From an uncultured Flavobacteriaceae bacterium (lineage in GTDB: Bacteria > Bacteroidota > Bacteroidia > Flavobacteriales > Flavobacteriaceae), in NCBI GenBank assembly GCA_947486785.1, contig CANKUU010000014.1, positions 1 to 64,000 of the forward strand: DNA of 64,000 bases. The letters are read 5' to 3'. The position numbers and the translations under genes were made by a program. The notes under the pieces are model-generated. The model did not search any database. It was not told the origin of the DNA and saw only the letters and a program-made list of their open reading frames with translations. This document shows positions 30,443-38,114 of the stretch, piece after piece (the first letter of the stretch is position 1; the number at the start of each line of letters is the position of its first letter).

Positions 30443-31636
30443 TTATACTGCTAATATTGCTGTAATTCCTGGTAGGTTTTTTCCTTCTAAACTTTCTAAC
30501 ATTGCGCCACCCCCTGTAGACACATAACTTACCTTATTTTGAAAACCAAACTGTTTTACGGCAGCTACCGAATCACCTCCACCAACAAGAGAAAAAGCAC
30601 CTGCTTGTGTTGATTCGTCGATGTAGTTACCTACTGCTATAGTGCCATTTGAAAAACTTTCTATTTCAAAAACCCCTATTGGGCCATTCCACAAGATGGT
30701 TTTACTTTTTAAAATAACCTCTTTAAAGTTTGCTAAGGTTTTAGGGCCAGCATCTAAACCTTGCCATCCTTCTGGAATTTTATTTGAATCAACTACTTGG
30801 GTTTTTGCATCATTACTAAAATTATCTGCCGCAATAACATCTACAGGTAGGTGTATTTGCACTCCTTTTTCTTCGGCTTTTTTTAAGATATCTAATGCTA
30901 AAGGCATCTTATCATCCTCACAAATCGAGTTTCCTATTTGTCCCCCATTCGCTTTTACAAAAGTATACGTCATTCCACCTCCAATAATTAAATGATCAAC
31001 TTTATCTAAAATATTCTCAATAATTGTAATCTTAGAAGATACTTTTGCCCCACCTAAAATAGCAAGTACGGGCTTTTCCCCTGTTTGCATCACTTTCGCT
31101 ATAGCATCAATTTCTTTTGCCAATAAATATCCGAAACATTTATTTTCTCCAAAATACTGTGCTACTACGGTGGTAGATGCGTGGGCTCTGTGTGCGGTTC
31201 CAAAGGCATCATTAATATAAATATCTCCTAGTTTTGAAAGTTGTTTGGCAAAATCTATATCCCCGTTAGTTTCTTCATTATAGAAACGTAAATTTTCTAG
31301 AAGCAATACCTCACCTGGCAGTAATTCGGCAGCTGCCTTTTCAACTTGTTCGCCAACGCAATCGGCGATAAATTTAACTTCTACTCCAATGATTTCTGAT
31401 GCGGTTCTACAAATATGCTCCAACGAGAAATCACTATTTTTAACTCCTTTAGGTCTACCCAAATGGCTCATTAAAATTGCACTTCCACCGTCTTCAAGAA
31501 TTTTAATAATAGAAGGTTTAGCAGCTTCAATACGATTGGTGTCTGTAACCTTAAAATTTTCATCTAATGGCACATTAAAATCAACACGAATTAATGCTTT
31601 TTTATTTTCAAAATTAAAGTCTTCTATAGTCTTCAT
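30443..31636 (-). CDS. pgk: Phosphoglycerate kinase
   Basis: A 397-residue glycolytic kinase transferring phosphate from 1,3-bisphosphoglycerate to ADP. The N-terminal RVDFNVPLD and HLGRPKG (substrate site), [28 protein letters not shown] and the C-terminal [16 protein letters not shown] and [14 protein letters not shown] are all standard. Length is normal. A strong promoter with both -33 and -7 elements lies about 100 bases upstream, and the transcript may continue into the transglycosylase and DUF4837 genes. Confidence 0.98.
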   Translation of the reverse strand: MKTIEDFNFENKKALIRVDFNVPLDENFKVTDTNRIEAAKPSIIKILEDGGSAILMSHLGRPKGVKNSDFSLEHICRTASEIIGVEVKFIADCVGEQVEKAAAELLPGEVLLLENLRFYNEETNGDIDFAKQLSKLGDIYINDAFGTAHRAHASTTVVAQYFGENKCFGYLLAKEIDAIAKVMQTGEKPVLAILGGAKVSSKITIIENILDKVDHLIIGGGMTYTFVKANGGQIGNSICEDDKMPLALDILKKAEEKGVQIHLPVDVIAADNFSNDAKTQVVDSNKIPEGWQGLDAGPKTLANFKEVILKSKTILWNGPIGVFEIESFSNGTIAVGNYIDESTQAGAFSLVGGGDSVAAVKQFGFQNKVSYVSTGGGAMLESLEGKNLPGITAILAV

Positions 31637-31741
31637 TATTATCTATTATTTAGGTGTGTGTAATGTTAAAGCTTGATACCTTACGTAATGTGAAATTGTG
31701 TAATAGTAAAAAAAGATGATTCGTATTTTTTAAACGAAATA

Positions 31742-31770
31742 CAAAAATATACTATTTTATGTAAAACAAA
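31742..31770 (-). promoter_or_regulatory. Consensus Bacteroidota promoter of pgk
   Basis: On the minus strand TTTG (31767-31770) and TATTTTTG (31742-31749) are separated by exactly 17 bases, close to the known -33/-7 arrangement. Transcription would start near 31735, giving a leader of about 100 bases before the pgk ATG. Confidence 0.7.
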
Positions 31771-31912
31771 ATTATAGTTTAAGAATTAGAAACAAGGCTT
31801 AAGTATCACCAAATATTTGGATATTTTTTCTAGTAAATTGACTGTTTTAGCGACCACATTCACATAAGTAGGCTTATAAATAATTTACATTTGAATATCT
31901 TATATTTGACCC

Positions 31913-33076
31913 ATGTTGTTTAATGATGTTTTAGGACTTACCCATATAAAAAATCACCTAATCTCTAGTGCAGACGCAGGTAGAGTGCCACATGCTCAAT
32001 TATTTGTTGGGCCAGAAGGTTGCGGCACCTTACCAATGGCTATTGCTTATATTCAGTATTTGGTTTGTGCAAATTACAATGGAGAAAACAAAGAAGGCGA
32101 GCAAGCATGTAATTTAAAGTTTAATAATTTTTCGCACCCCGATCTGCATTTTGCCTTTCCGGTCGCTGGCTCAGATTCTAAAAAAAGACCTTTTACTAGC
32201 AAAAATTTTATGCCTGAGTGGCGTCAATTTTTACAAGAACAGCCTTATGGCAATTTGTATGATTGGTATAGTGCCATTGGGATAGAAAAAAAACAAGGTC
32301 AAATAAGTGTACATGAAGCGGCAGAAGTACTTAAAAAACTTTTTTTAAAATCTTATGAAGGAAGTTACAAAGTAATGCTTATTTGGATGGCAGAAAAAAT
32401 GAATATTTCGGCTTCAAACAAACTACTAAAACTTATTGAAGAGCCTCCAGAAAAAACAATTTTCATTTTAATTGCAGAGGATGAAGAGCAAATATTACAA
32501 ACTATACGATCTAGATGTCAAATATTAACTTTTCCACCCTTATCTGAAGAATCAATTACCAACGGTCTCATAAAAAGGGGCCTATCGCGAGACGAAGCTT
32601 TAACCATAGCTCATGAAGCTAATGGAAACTTCAACAAAGCATTAGATCTAATGAACAAAGATTCTGAGGATTTAGTTTTTGAAAAATGGTTTGTGCAATT
32701 GGTTCGAAACGCATTTAAAGCTAAAGGAAATAAAGGGGCCATTCTTTTACTTACTGAATGGAGCGATAAAATTTCGCAAACAGGTAGAGAAACTCAAAAG
32801 AAGTTTCTATTCTACTGCATCAAAGTAATACGGCAGGCTATGTTGATCAATTATAATGTAAAAGATTTAGCTTTTATGAAAATTGAAGCAGACAATTTTC
32901 ATTTTGATAAATTTGCGCGATTCATTCATGAAAACAATGTTTTAACGATAGTAAAAGAATTAGAAGATGCGATATACCATGTAGAGCGCAATGGTAATCC
33001 TAAAATTATTTTTACTGATTTATCCATAAAACTTACACGGCTTATTCATAAAAAAGCCACAAACACATCTTCATAA
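31913..33076 (+). CDS. holB: DNA polymerase III delta-prime subunit
   Basis: A 387-residue clamp-loader subunit. VLGLTHIKNHLISSADAGR and VPHAQLFVGPEGCGTLPMA form the start of the AAA+ domain; the P-loop reads GPEGCGTL without the usual lysine, as expected for the non-hydrolysing delta-prime. KVMLIWMAEKMN, SNKLLKLIEEPPEKTIFI and TIRSRCQIL (SRC motif) are conserved. Of the four zinc cysteines only some are visible. The segment with HFAFPVAGSDSKK is typical of Bacteroidota HolB. A TATATTTG box at 31901-31908 ends only four bases before the ATG, so the transcript may be almost leaderless. The DoxX-family gene follows by 31 bases. Confidence 0.92.
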   Translation: MLFNDVLGLTHIKNHLISSADAGRVPHAQLFVGPEGCGTLPMAIAYIQYLVCANYNGENKEGEQACNLKFNNFSHPDLHFAFPVAGSDSKKRPFTSKNFMPEWRQFLQEQPYGNLYDWYSAIGIEKKQGQISVHEAAEVLKKLFLKSYEGSYKVMLIWMAEKMNISASNKLLKLIEEPPEKTIFILIAEDEEQILQTIRSRCQILTFPPLSEESITNGLIKRGLSRDEALTIAHEANGNFNKALDLMNKDSEDLVFEKWFVQLVRNAFKAKGNKGAILLLTEWSDKISQTGRETQKKFLFYCIKVIRQAMLINYNVKDLAFMKIEADNFHFDKFARFIHENNVLTIVKELEDAIYHVERNGNPKIIFTDLSIKLTRLIHKKATNTSS

Positions 33077-33107
33077 AAAGAACAAGCAACCCTTTAAATA
33101 AAGCCTC

Positions 33108-33506
33108 ATGAGTACTATACCAAACTTTGCGACAGAGTTATTACTCTCAATTTTTCTTGTAATTACATTTTTACAAAGTGGAATAGATAAAATAACGGAT
33201 TGGGAGGGAAATGTCTCTTGGCTAAAAGGCCACTTTAAAGAAACTCCCCTTAAAAACATGGTACCATTACTGTTACTAGTAATACTTATCACAGAGGTAA
33301 TCTCAGGTCTGCTATGTGCCATCGGCATCTATCAAATACTCGTTAACCAGAATACAGATATCTCCTTCTATGGTGCTATTTTATCTTGTATTACGCTATT
33401 AATGTTATTGTTTGGTCAAAGAATAGCAAAAGATTATGAAGGAGCAAAAACGATTGTAATCTATTTTATTCCTGCCATTTTTCTGGTTTTTCTATTAAAA
33501 GGCTAG
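33108..33506 (+). CDS. DoxX family small membrane protein
   Basis: A 132-residue protein with four membrane helices. ELLLSIFLVITFLQSGIDKI and TEVISGLLCAIGIYQIL match the DoxX/SURF4-like family, whose members are often linked to redox or quinone metabolism but mostly uncharacterised. It follows holB by 31 bases in the same direction and probably shares its transcript. The convergent OmpH-like gene starts its 3' end 81 bases beyond, with a hairpin between. Confidence 0.82.
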   Translation: MSTIPNFATELLLSIFLVITFLQSGIDKITDWEGNVSWLKGHFKETPLKNMVPLLLLVILITEVISGLLCAIGIYQILVNQNTDISFYGAILSCITLLMLLFGQRIAKDYEGAKTIVIYFIPAIFLVFLLKG

Positions 33507-33532
33507 GGTTAATAACAGCCTTTAAAACATAA

Positions 33533-33558
33533 GAAGCCCAAGACATAGCTTGGGCTTC
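33533..33558. terminator. Hairpin between convergent genes, probable bidirectional terminator
   Basis: A perfect 10-bp stem, GAAGCCCAAG (33533-33542) with CTTGGGCTTC (33549-33558), has a six-base loop. Flanks are AT-rich but no strong T run follows on either strand. Position between convergent genes supports a terminator. Confidence 0.65.
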
Positions 33559-33587
33559 TCATAAAAGTACTAAAAACGTCTTTAGCG

Positions 33588-34097
33588 CTACTTTTTGTAT
33601 TTATCATTAAGCGCTTTTACAATTTCACTTGTTAAATCGTTTGCCTCATTACCGTATAAAACGCTACCGCCATCGCCACCTCCTAAAATATAATCGTAGC
33701 TATTAGCTTTACCGTAGTCTTTAATTTCCTTTTTTACCAAGTTAACAATGCTATCTAATTCAACTTGAGATTCAGACCTTAGTACCTGCTCTTGTTGTTG
33801 TAACATTTGACCTAACTGCTGTGCTCTTTGTTGAATACCAGCGTATTCTTCTTGCGCCTTAGATTCTTTCATTTTTTGTGCTTTCATTTGAAATGCTTGC
33901 ATCTCAATTTGAAAAGCTTGGCTTATACTGTCTTTCTTCTTGGTGAACGATGAGTTCTTATCCTCATATCTACTATCGAAATCAATTTTTTCTTGATAGT
34001 CCTCCATCAATTTTACATTGTCTACGTATCCAATTTTTTGCTGTTTTTGACAAGATACTACGAGCAATACAATTGCTGCAAAAATAAAATTTTTCAT
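33588..34097 (-). CDS. OmpH/Skp family periplasmic chaperone-like lipoprotein
   Basis: A 169-residue protein with a lipoprotein-type signal (LLVVSCQKQQ, Cys16) and a long Gln/Glu/Lys-rich coiled coil (about 45-120), then a C-terminal strand-forming part. KIGYVDNVKLMEDYQE at the mature start is the OmpH/Skp signature. Skp-like proteins hold unfolded outer-membrane proteins in the periplasm; a lipid anchor is a variation found in Bacteroidota. It is downstream of the methyltransferase gene by about 300 bases and has a possible -7 box of its own. Confidence 0.85.
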   Translation of the reverse strand: MKNFIFAAIVLLVVSCQKQQKIGYVDNVKLMEDYQEKIDFDSRYEDKNSSFTKKKDSISQAFQIEMQAFQMKAQKMKESKAQEEYAGIQQRAQQLGQMLQQQEQVLRSESQVELDSIVNLVKKEIKDYGKANSYDYILGGGDGGSVLYGNEANDLTSEIVKALNDKYKK

Positions 34098-34151
34098 AAT
34101 TCTTTCGTTAAAATAACATTTACTTATTTAAGACTTTTGTTTTAAGTCGAG

Positions 34152-34159
34152 CAAAAATA
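34152..34159 (-). promoter_or_regulatory. -7 box TATTTTTG upstream of the OmpH-like gene
   Basis: On the minus strand TATTTTTG matches TAnnTTTG 55 bases upstream of the ATG. No well-spaced -33 TTG was found, so confidence is modest. The remainder of 34098-34395 shows no gene. Confidence 0.4.
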
Positions 34160-34395
34160 GCAAAAGCATTTTTTAATTCTATTAAAAACTTTGCAATCTT
34201 AAAGCTACGCATATTAGACCTGACAAATGAGCTTAAAAGGCTTTATAGACGAAATTTATTAAAACTACTTCAATAAATCAGAATAATCTATTGAATTTAA
34301 CCTCCATAAATTGCTTAATTTAAAGCCAAGCAAAAATTTAATGCCATTATATTGCCAAGTTGCTAAAAATGGCTCACAGGCCTTTAAATGCAGTT

Positions 34396-35250
34396 TTAGC
34401 CCTTTTTTAAGATGTAAATATGCGAAGAATACTCTTTGCTTCGTAATCCTACAAGGTTAGACCACAAGCCAACAAAAAATGGTCTTACATAACTTTGTTT
34501 ATTGGTTTTATATGTTTCGGAAAGTAAAGACACATAAAAAGAGTCGAAAACCATTGGTTTCGTCTGTATCAGTTTTACTCCATTTTTCAAAAATAACCTT
34601 TCAATGGAAGTTTTTGAAAAATGCCACAGATGCCTTGGCACGTCATAAGCCGCCCAATGCTCTTTATAAAATGCCGCATCAAAAGATTTAAAATTTGGCA
34701 CTGCAATAATTAAAAGGCCCTGATCTTCTAGATGGTAACATAAGTTCGCAATTTGGTCGTCCAAATTTGGCAAGTGCTCCAACACATGCCACAAGGTAAT
34801 TACATTATACTTCGTTTCTGGAAGCAATTTCATATCTTCAATAAGATCGACGCCCTTTTCTTTTGCCCGAACTCTTGCTTCTAAATTTGGCTCTACACCA
34901 GAAATAACCCAATCCTTCTTTTTTGCGTATTTTAAAAAATCACCCGTACCTGCCCCAATATCCAAGATGGTTTTTGCCCCACTAGAATACTTAGTTATCA
35001 ATGCCATTTTTCTTCGAATACTATACCTTTTAACCCATTGATAAATTTTATCCACCAATGATTTATTAGAATCATTATGAGAAATATAATTTTCACTTTT
35101 ATAATATTCCTTTAAATTTTTAGGCTGTGGATGTGTAACCAACATATCTAATTCATGATCATAAACAAGTTTAAAATCTTCTTTAGAAGTAGAAAAATCT
35201 TTTGTTACTAAGTAGGGTCTCATTTCGATGTTCGCTGGCTGAATATTCAT
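34396..35250 (-). CDS. Class I SAM-dependent methyltransferase
   Basis: A 284-residue methyltransferase. SAM motif I is ILDIGAGTGDFLKYA (about 94-108), with the acidic residue of motif II in SGVEPN and the pattern ITLWHVLEHLPN typical of the Methyltransf_23 group. A ~75-residue N-terminal extension and the C-terminal MPKHLW-like PRHLWHFSKTSIERLF are shared by relatives acting on lipids, quinones or glycans. The substrate cannot be told. It lies about 540 bases downstream of mnmG, an arrangement I recall from other Flavobacteriaceae. Confidence 0.88.
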   Translation of the reverse strand: MNIQPANIEMRPYLVTKDFSTSKEDFKLVYDHELDMLVTHPQPKNLKEYYKSENYISHNDSNKSLVDKIYQWVKRYSIRRKMALITKYSSGAKTILDIGAGTGDFLKYAKKKDWVISGVEPNLEARVRAKEKGVDLIEDMKLLPETKYNVITLWHVLEHLPNLDDQIANLCYHLEDQGLLIIAVPNFKSFDAAFYKEHWAAYDVPRHLWHFSKTSIERLFLKNGVKLIQTKPMVFDSFYVSLLSETYKTNKQSYVRPFFVGLWSNLVGLRSKEYSSHIYILKKG

Positions 35251-35764
35251 TTATATCGAGGTCGCTAAGATAGTTTATATGCGCATTCTTTAAAAGTGCC
35301 TTATCCTTTTAGCAACCATTATTTTTCGTAGAACTTTAATTGATTGTTTAAATTTAAGACTAACAGTACCATAGTTTATTCACCTTTTAAAACGAAGGTA
35401 AATTTTATTCAAAGGTACGCTTAGCCAACTAGTAAAACCAAACAACGGAATGAATAAAATGTTTTAGAACGCATATTTACGCGAGAGACTACCCTGTTAT
35501 CCTTTGTAAAAACAAATAGTTTAATTGTTTTCGATTTACTTGGTACTAGCTGCAAATTTTATAGCCAGCTGGGTTTTACAATTTATGGTAAATAAAAATT
35601 CAAAATGTTTTATAATTCGTTTAAAACTGCTTCTCTTAATCTCCATAGTTTTAAAAAAATCTCAACCTATAGCTGGCCAAACATAAAATAACCCAAGGTG
35701 CATAACCACTACTACTTGAAGAATAAAAAAATAAAAAGGCAATATTTTTTGGCGCTGAGCGTTC
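35251..35764. other. Intergenic gap next to parS
   Basis: About 510 AT-rich bases without a credible gene. Two TTATCC hexamers (near 35309 and 35494) are too poor to call DnaA boxes. The gap ends at the parS-like palindrome. Confidence 0.5.
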
Positions 35765-35786
35765 TAGTGTTCCACGTGGAACACTA
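35765..35786. promoter_or_regulatory. parS-like ParB-binding site, copy 1
   Basis: A perfect 22-bp palindrome whose 16-bp core TGTTCCACGTGGAACA (35768-35783) matches the widespread bacterial parS consensus. It lies six bases beyond the mnmG stop codon in noncoding DNA. The known role is loading of ParB and partition of the chromosome origin region. Confidence 0.82.
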
Positions 35787-35791
35787 ACCTG

Positions 35792-37660
35792 CTACCTTCC
35801 TAAAAACACCAATAGCACGCTTATGTCCGACGGAGAAACACCGCTTATTCTAGATGCTTGAGCAATAGTTACAGGACGAATAGCTGAGAACTTTTCGCGC
35901 GCTTCATAAGACAATGATTTCAATTTAGAATAATCAAAATTTTGAGGAATCTTAACATCCTCTAGCCGATGTAGCTTATCCGCATTATTCTTTTCTTTTG
36001 CTATATAACCTGAGTACTTTACCTGAACCTCCGCCTGTTCTAGAACCTCCCTATCTAAGCAATGTTCTTCTACATATGAAGCTACTGCCTCTAATTTCAG
36101 CATATGATTCATAGTGACCTTTGGTCTTGAAAAAGGTTTTACGAGCTTGTCTGATTGAGACACCAAAGCAGAGCCTAAATCCTCTAAAATGGGATTTATA
36201 TCCTTTGGCAAAACGCTCGTTTCTTTAAAAAATTTAACAAATGCAGAAGACTTATTCCGTTTATTCTCCATTCTTTTCAAGCGCTCTACATCCGCCAAAC
36301 CAATTTCATAACCCTTAGGAGTTAATCTCAAATCTGCATTATCTTGACGCAATAAGGTTCTATATTCCGCTCTAGATGTAAACATCCTATAAGGCTCCTC
36401 TGTACCTTTAGTTATCAAATCATCAATTAAAACACCAATATACGCTTCGTCTCTTTTTAAAATAAATGGATCCTTTTCCTGCACCTTTAGGTGCGCATTT
36501 ATACCGGCCATTAAGCCTTGAGAAGCGGCCTCTTCATAACCTGTAGTTCCGTTAATTTGGCCAGCAAAATACAAACCATCTACTAACTTAGTTTCTAAAG
36601 TATGTTTTAATTGTGTTGGTGGAAAGTAGTCATATTCGATAGCATAGCCTGGCCTAAAAAACTTCACCTGCTCAAAGCCCACAACAGAACGTAAGGCTTT
36701 AAATTGTATATCCTCTGGCAATGAGGTAGAAAAACCGTTAACATATACCTCCACCGTATTCCAGCCCTCTGGCTCCACAAACAGCTGATGACTATCCTTG
36801 TCGGCAAATCGGTTAATTTTATCCTCAATAGAAGGGCAATACCGTGGCCCTATACTCTTAATTCTTCCATTAAACATAGGAGACCGATCAAAACCCTCTT
36901 TTAGCAAATCGTGAACTTTAGCACTCGTATGCGACATATGGCAATCGCGTTGTTTAGTAAGCGCCTTTGTTTTCGTATACGAAAATTTCTCAGGAACTTC
37001 GTCGCCCGGTTGCACAATCATTTTAGAGAAATCCAATGAACGTCCGTCAACCCTAGGGGGCGTCCCTGTCTTCATCCTTCCACTTTGAAACCCTAAGTCA
37101 ACTAACTGCTCTGTAATTCCGGTGGATCCCTTTTCTCCGGCCCTTCCACCACCGAAATGCTTTTCACCAATATGAATAAGTCCATTTAAAAAAGTTCCGT
37201 TCGTTAACACTACCGACTTCCCTTGTATTTCTAAACCTAAGGAGGTTATAACTCCATGAACCTTTTGATTTTTCACCAGTAAGCCTCGCACCATTTCTTG
37301 ATAAAAATCACAATTAGGGGTGCGCTCTAGCGCTAATCTCCACTCCTCGGCAAAACGCATACGATCACTCTGAGCTCGTGGGCTCCACATCGCAGGCCCC
37401 TTAGACTTATTAAGCATTTTAAACTGAATAGCAGACTTGTCGGTTATAATACCGCTATACCCGCCTAAGGCATCAATCTCTCTTACGATTTGACCTTTTG
37501 CGATGCCGCCCATGGCCGGGTTGCACGACATCTGACCAATGGTTTGCAGGTTCATTGTAATTAGTAAGGTTTTAGAACCCATATTGGCAGCAGCGGCAGC
37601 AGCCTCTGCTCCTGCATGCCCGCCACCTACAACTATAACATCATATATTTTATCAAACAT
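35792..37660 (-). CDS. mnmG: tRNA uridine-5-carboxymethylaminomethyl modification enzyme MnmG (GidA)
   Basis: A 622-residue FAD enzyme that, with MnmE, modifies U34 of several tRNAs. The FAD motif VVGGGHAGAEAA starts at residue 11. SCNPAMGGIAKGQIVREIDA, MWSPRAQSDR, GRSLDFSKM, GINGTTGYEEAA-type segment (FAGQINGTTGYEEAASQGL) and the C-terminal GYIAKEKNNADKL and ISGVSPSDISVLLV are all expected. Length is normal. parS-like palindromes lie just after its stop and 38 bases before its start, fitting the frequent origin-proximal place of gidA. Confidence 0.98.
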   Translation of the reverse strand: MFDKIYDVIVVGGGHAGAEAAAAAANMGSKTLLITMNLQTIGQMSCNPAMGGIAKGQIVREIDALGGYSGIITDKSAIQFKMLNKSKGPAMWSPRAQSDRMRFAEEWRLALERTPNCDFYQEMVRGLLVKNQKVHGVITSLGLEIQGKSVVLTNGTFLNGLIHIGEKHFGGGRAGEKGSTGITEQLVDLGFQSGRMKTGTPPRVDGRSLDFSKMIVQPGDEVPEKFSYTKTKALTKQRDCHMSHTSAKVHDLLKEGFDRSPMFNGRIKSIGPRYCPSIEDKINRFADKDSHQLFVEPEGWNTVEVYVNGFSTSLPEDIQFKALRSVVGFEQVKFFRPGYAIEYDYFPPTQLKHTLETKLVDGLYFAGQINGTTGYEEAASQGLMAGINAHLKVQEKDPFILKRDEAYIGVLIDDLITKGTEEPYRMFTSRAEYRTLLRQDNADLRLTPKGYEIGLADVERLKRMENKRNKSSAFVKFFKETSVLPKDINPILEDLGSALVSQSDKLVKPFSRPKVTMNHMLKLEAVASYVEEHCLDREVLEQAEVQVKYSGYIAKEKNNADKLHRLEDVKIPQNFDYSKLKSLSYEAREKFSAIRPVTIAQASRISGVSPSDISVLLVFLGR

Positions 37661-37694
37661 AATCTACAGCAACTTACTATTTTCTTAAAATTTC

Positions 37695-38114
37695 CTATTG
37701 TTCCACGTGGAACAAATTCATTTTTTCATCCTCCTTAGCCCGCATTTTGGCTGCCTCGCTATTACTTTTGTCTTTATAGCCCATTAAGTGTAAAACACCA
37801 TGAACCATAACCCGCCGAAGTTCGTTATCGAAAGCGACACCAAAAGTAACTGCGTTCTCCCGAACACGCTCAACAGAAATATAAATATCACCTGATATAC
37901 TAGTTCCTTCCGTATAATCAAATGTAATAATATCCGTATAGGTATTGTGATTCAAATAATTTTGATTGATCTGTAACAAATAATCATCATCACAAAATAT
38001 ATAATTAATTTCACCCTGATTATATAGCTCTCCTTTAAGAACACTAGCCAACCAAATTGAATAAATATTTTCGTTAACTATTTGAAAGTCAACTATATAA
38101 TTATAATTAATCAT
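37695..38114 (-). CDS. ybeY: Endoribonuclease YbeY (rRNA maturation)
   Basis: A 139-residue zinc RNase from the ATG at 38114; three codons upstream a TTG (38123) keeps the frame open. The metal motif appears as HGVLHLMGYKDKS, close to the family H-G-x-L-H-L-x-G-Y-x-H but with the last His not in its usual place, as in other Flavobacteria. TDIITFDYTEG and GDIYISVERV are further family segments. The protein matures 16S rRNA and takes part in ribosome quality control. The ATG overlaps the DUF4175 stop by eight bases. Its final codons (FHVEQ) are spelled by the second parS-like palindrome. Confidence 0.93.
   Translation of the reverse strand: MINYNYIVDFQIVNENIYSIWLASVLKGELYNQGEINYIFCDDDYLLQINQNYLNHNTYTDIITFDYTEGTSISGDIYISVERVRENAVTFGVAFDNELRRVMVHGVLHLMGYKDKSNSEAAKMRAKEDEKMNLFHVEQ
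37698..37715. promoter_or_regulatory. parS-like ParB-binding site, copy 2, inside the ybeY stop region
   Basis: A perfect 18-bp palindrome with the same 16-bp core TGTTCCACGTGGAACA (37699-37714), 1931 bases from copy 1. It overlaps the last codons of ybeY, so here the DNA site constrains the protein end. Confidence 0.82.

Noticed and set aside
31808-31823. 16-base match ACCAAATATTTGGATA to 53248-53263, both upstream of plus-strand genes
   Set aside because: In 64 kb of AT-rich DNA one or two such matches are expected by chance, and the two genes are unrelated.
35300-35500. TTATCC hexamers as DnaA boxes near parS
   Set aside because: They lack the remaining conserved bases of TTATCCACA and are only two; no origin is called from them.
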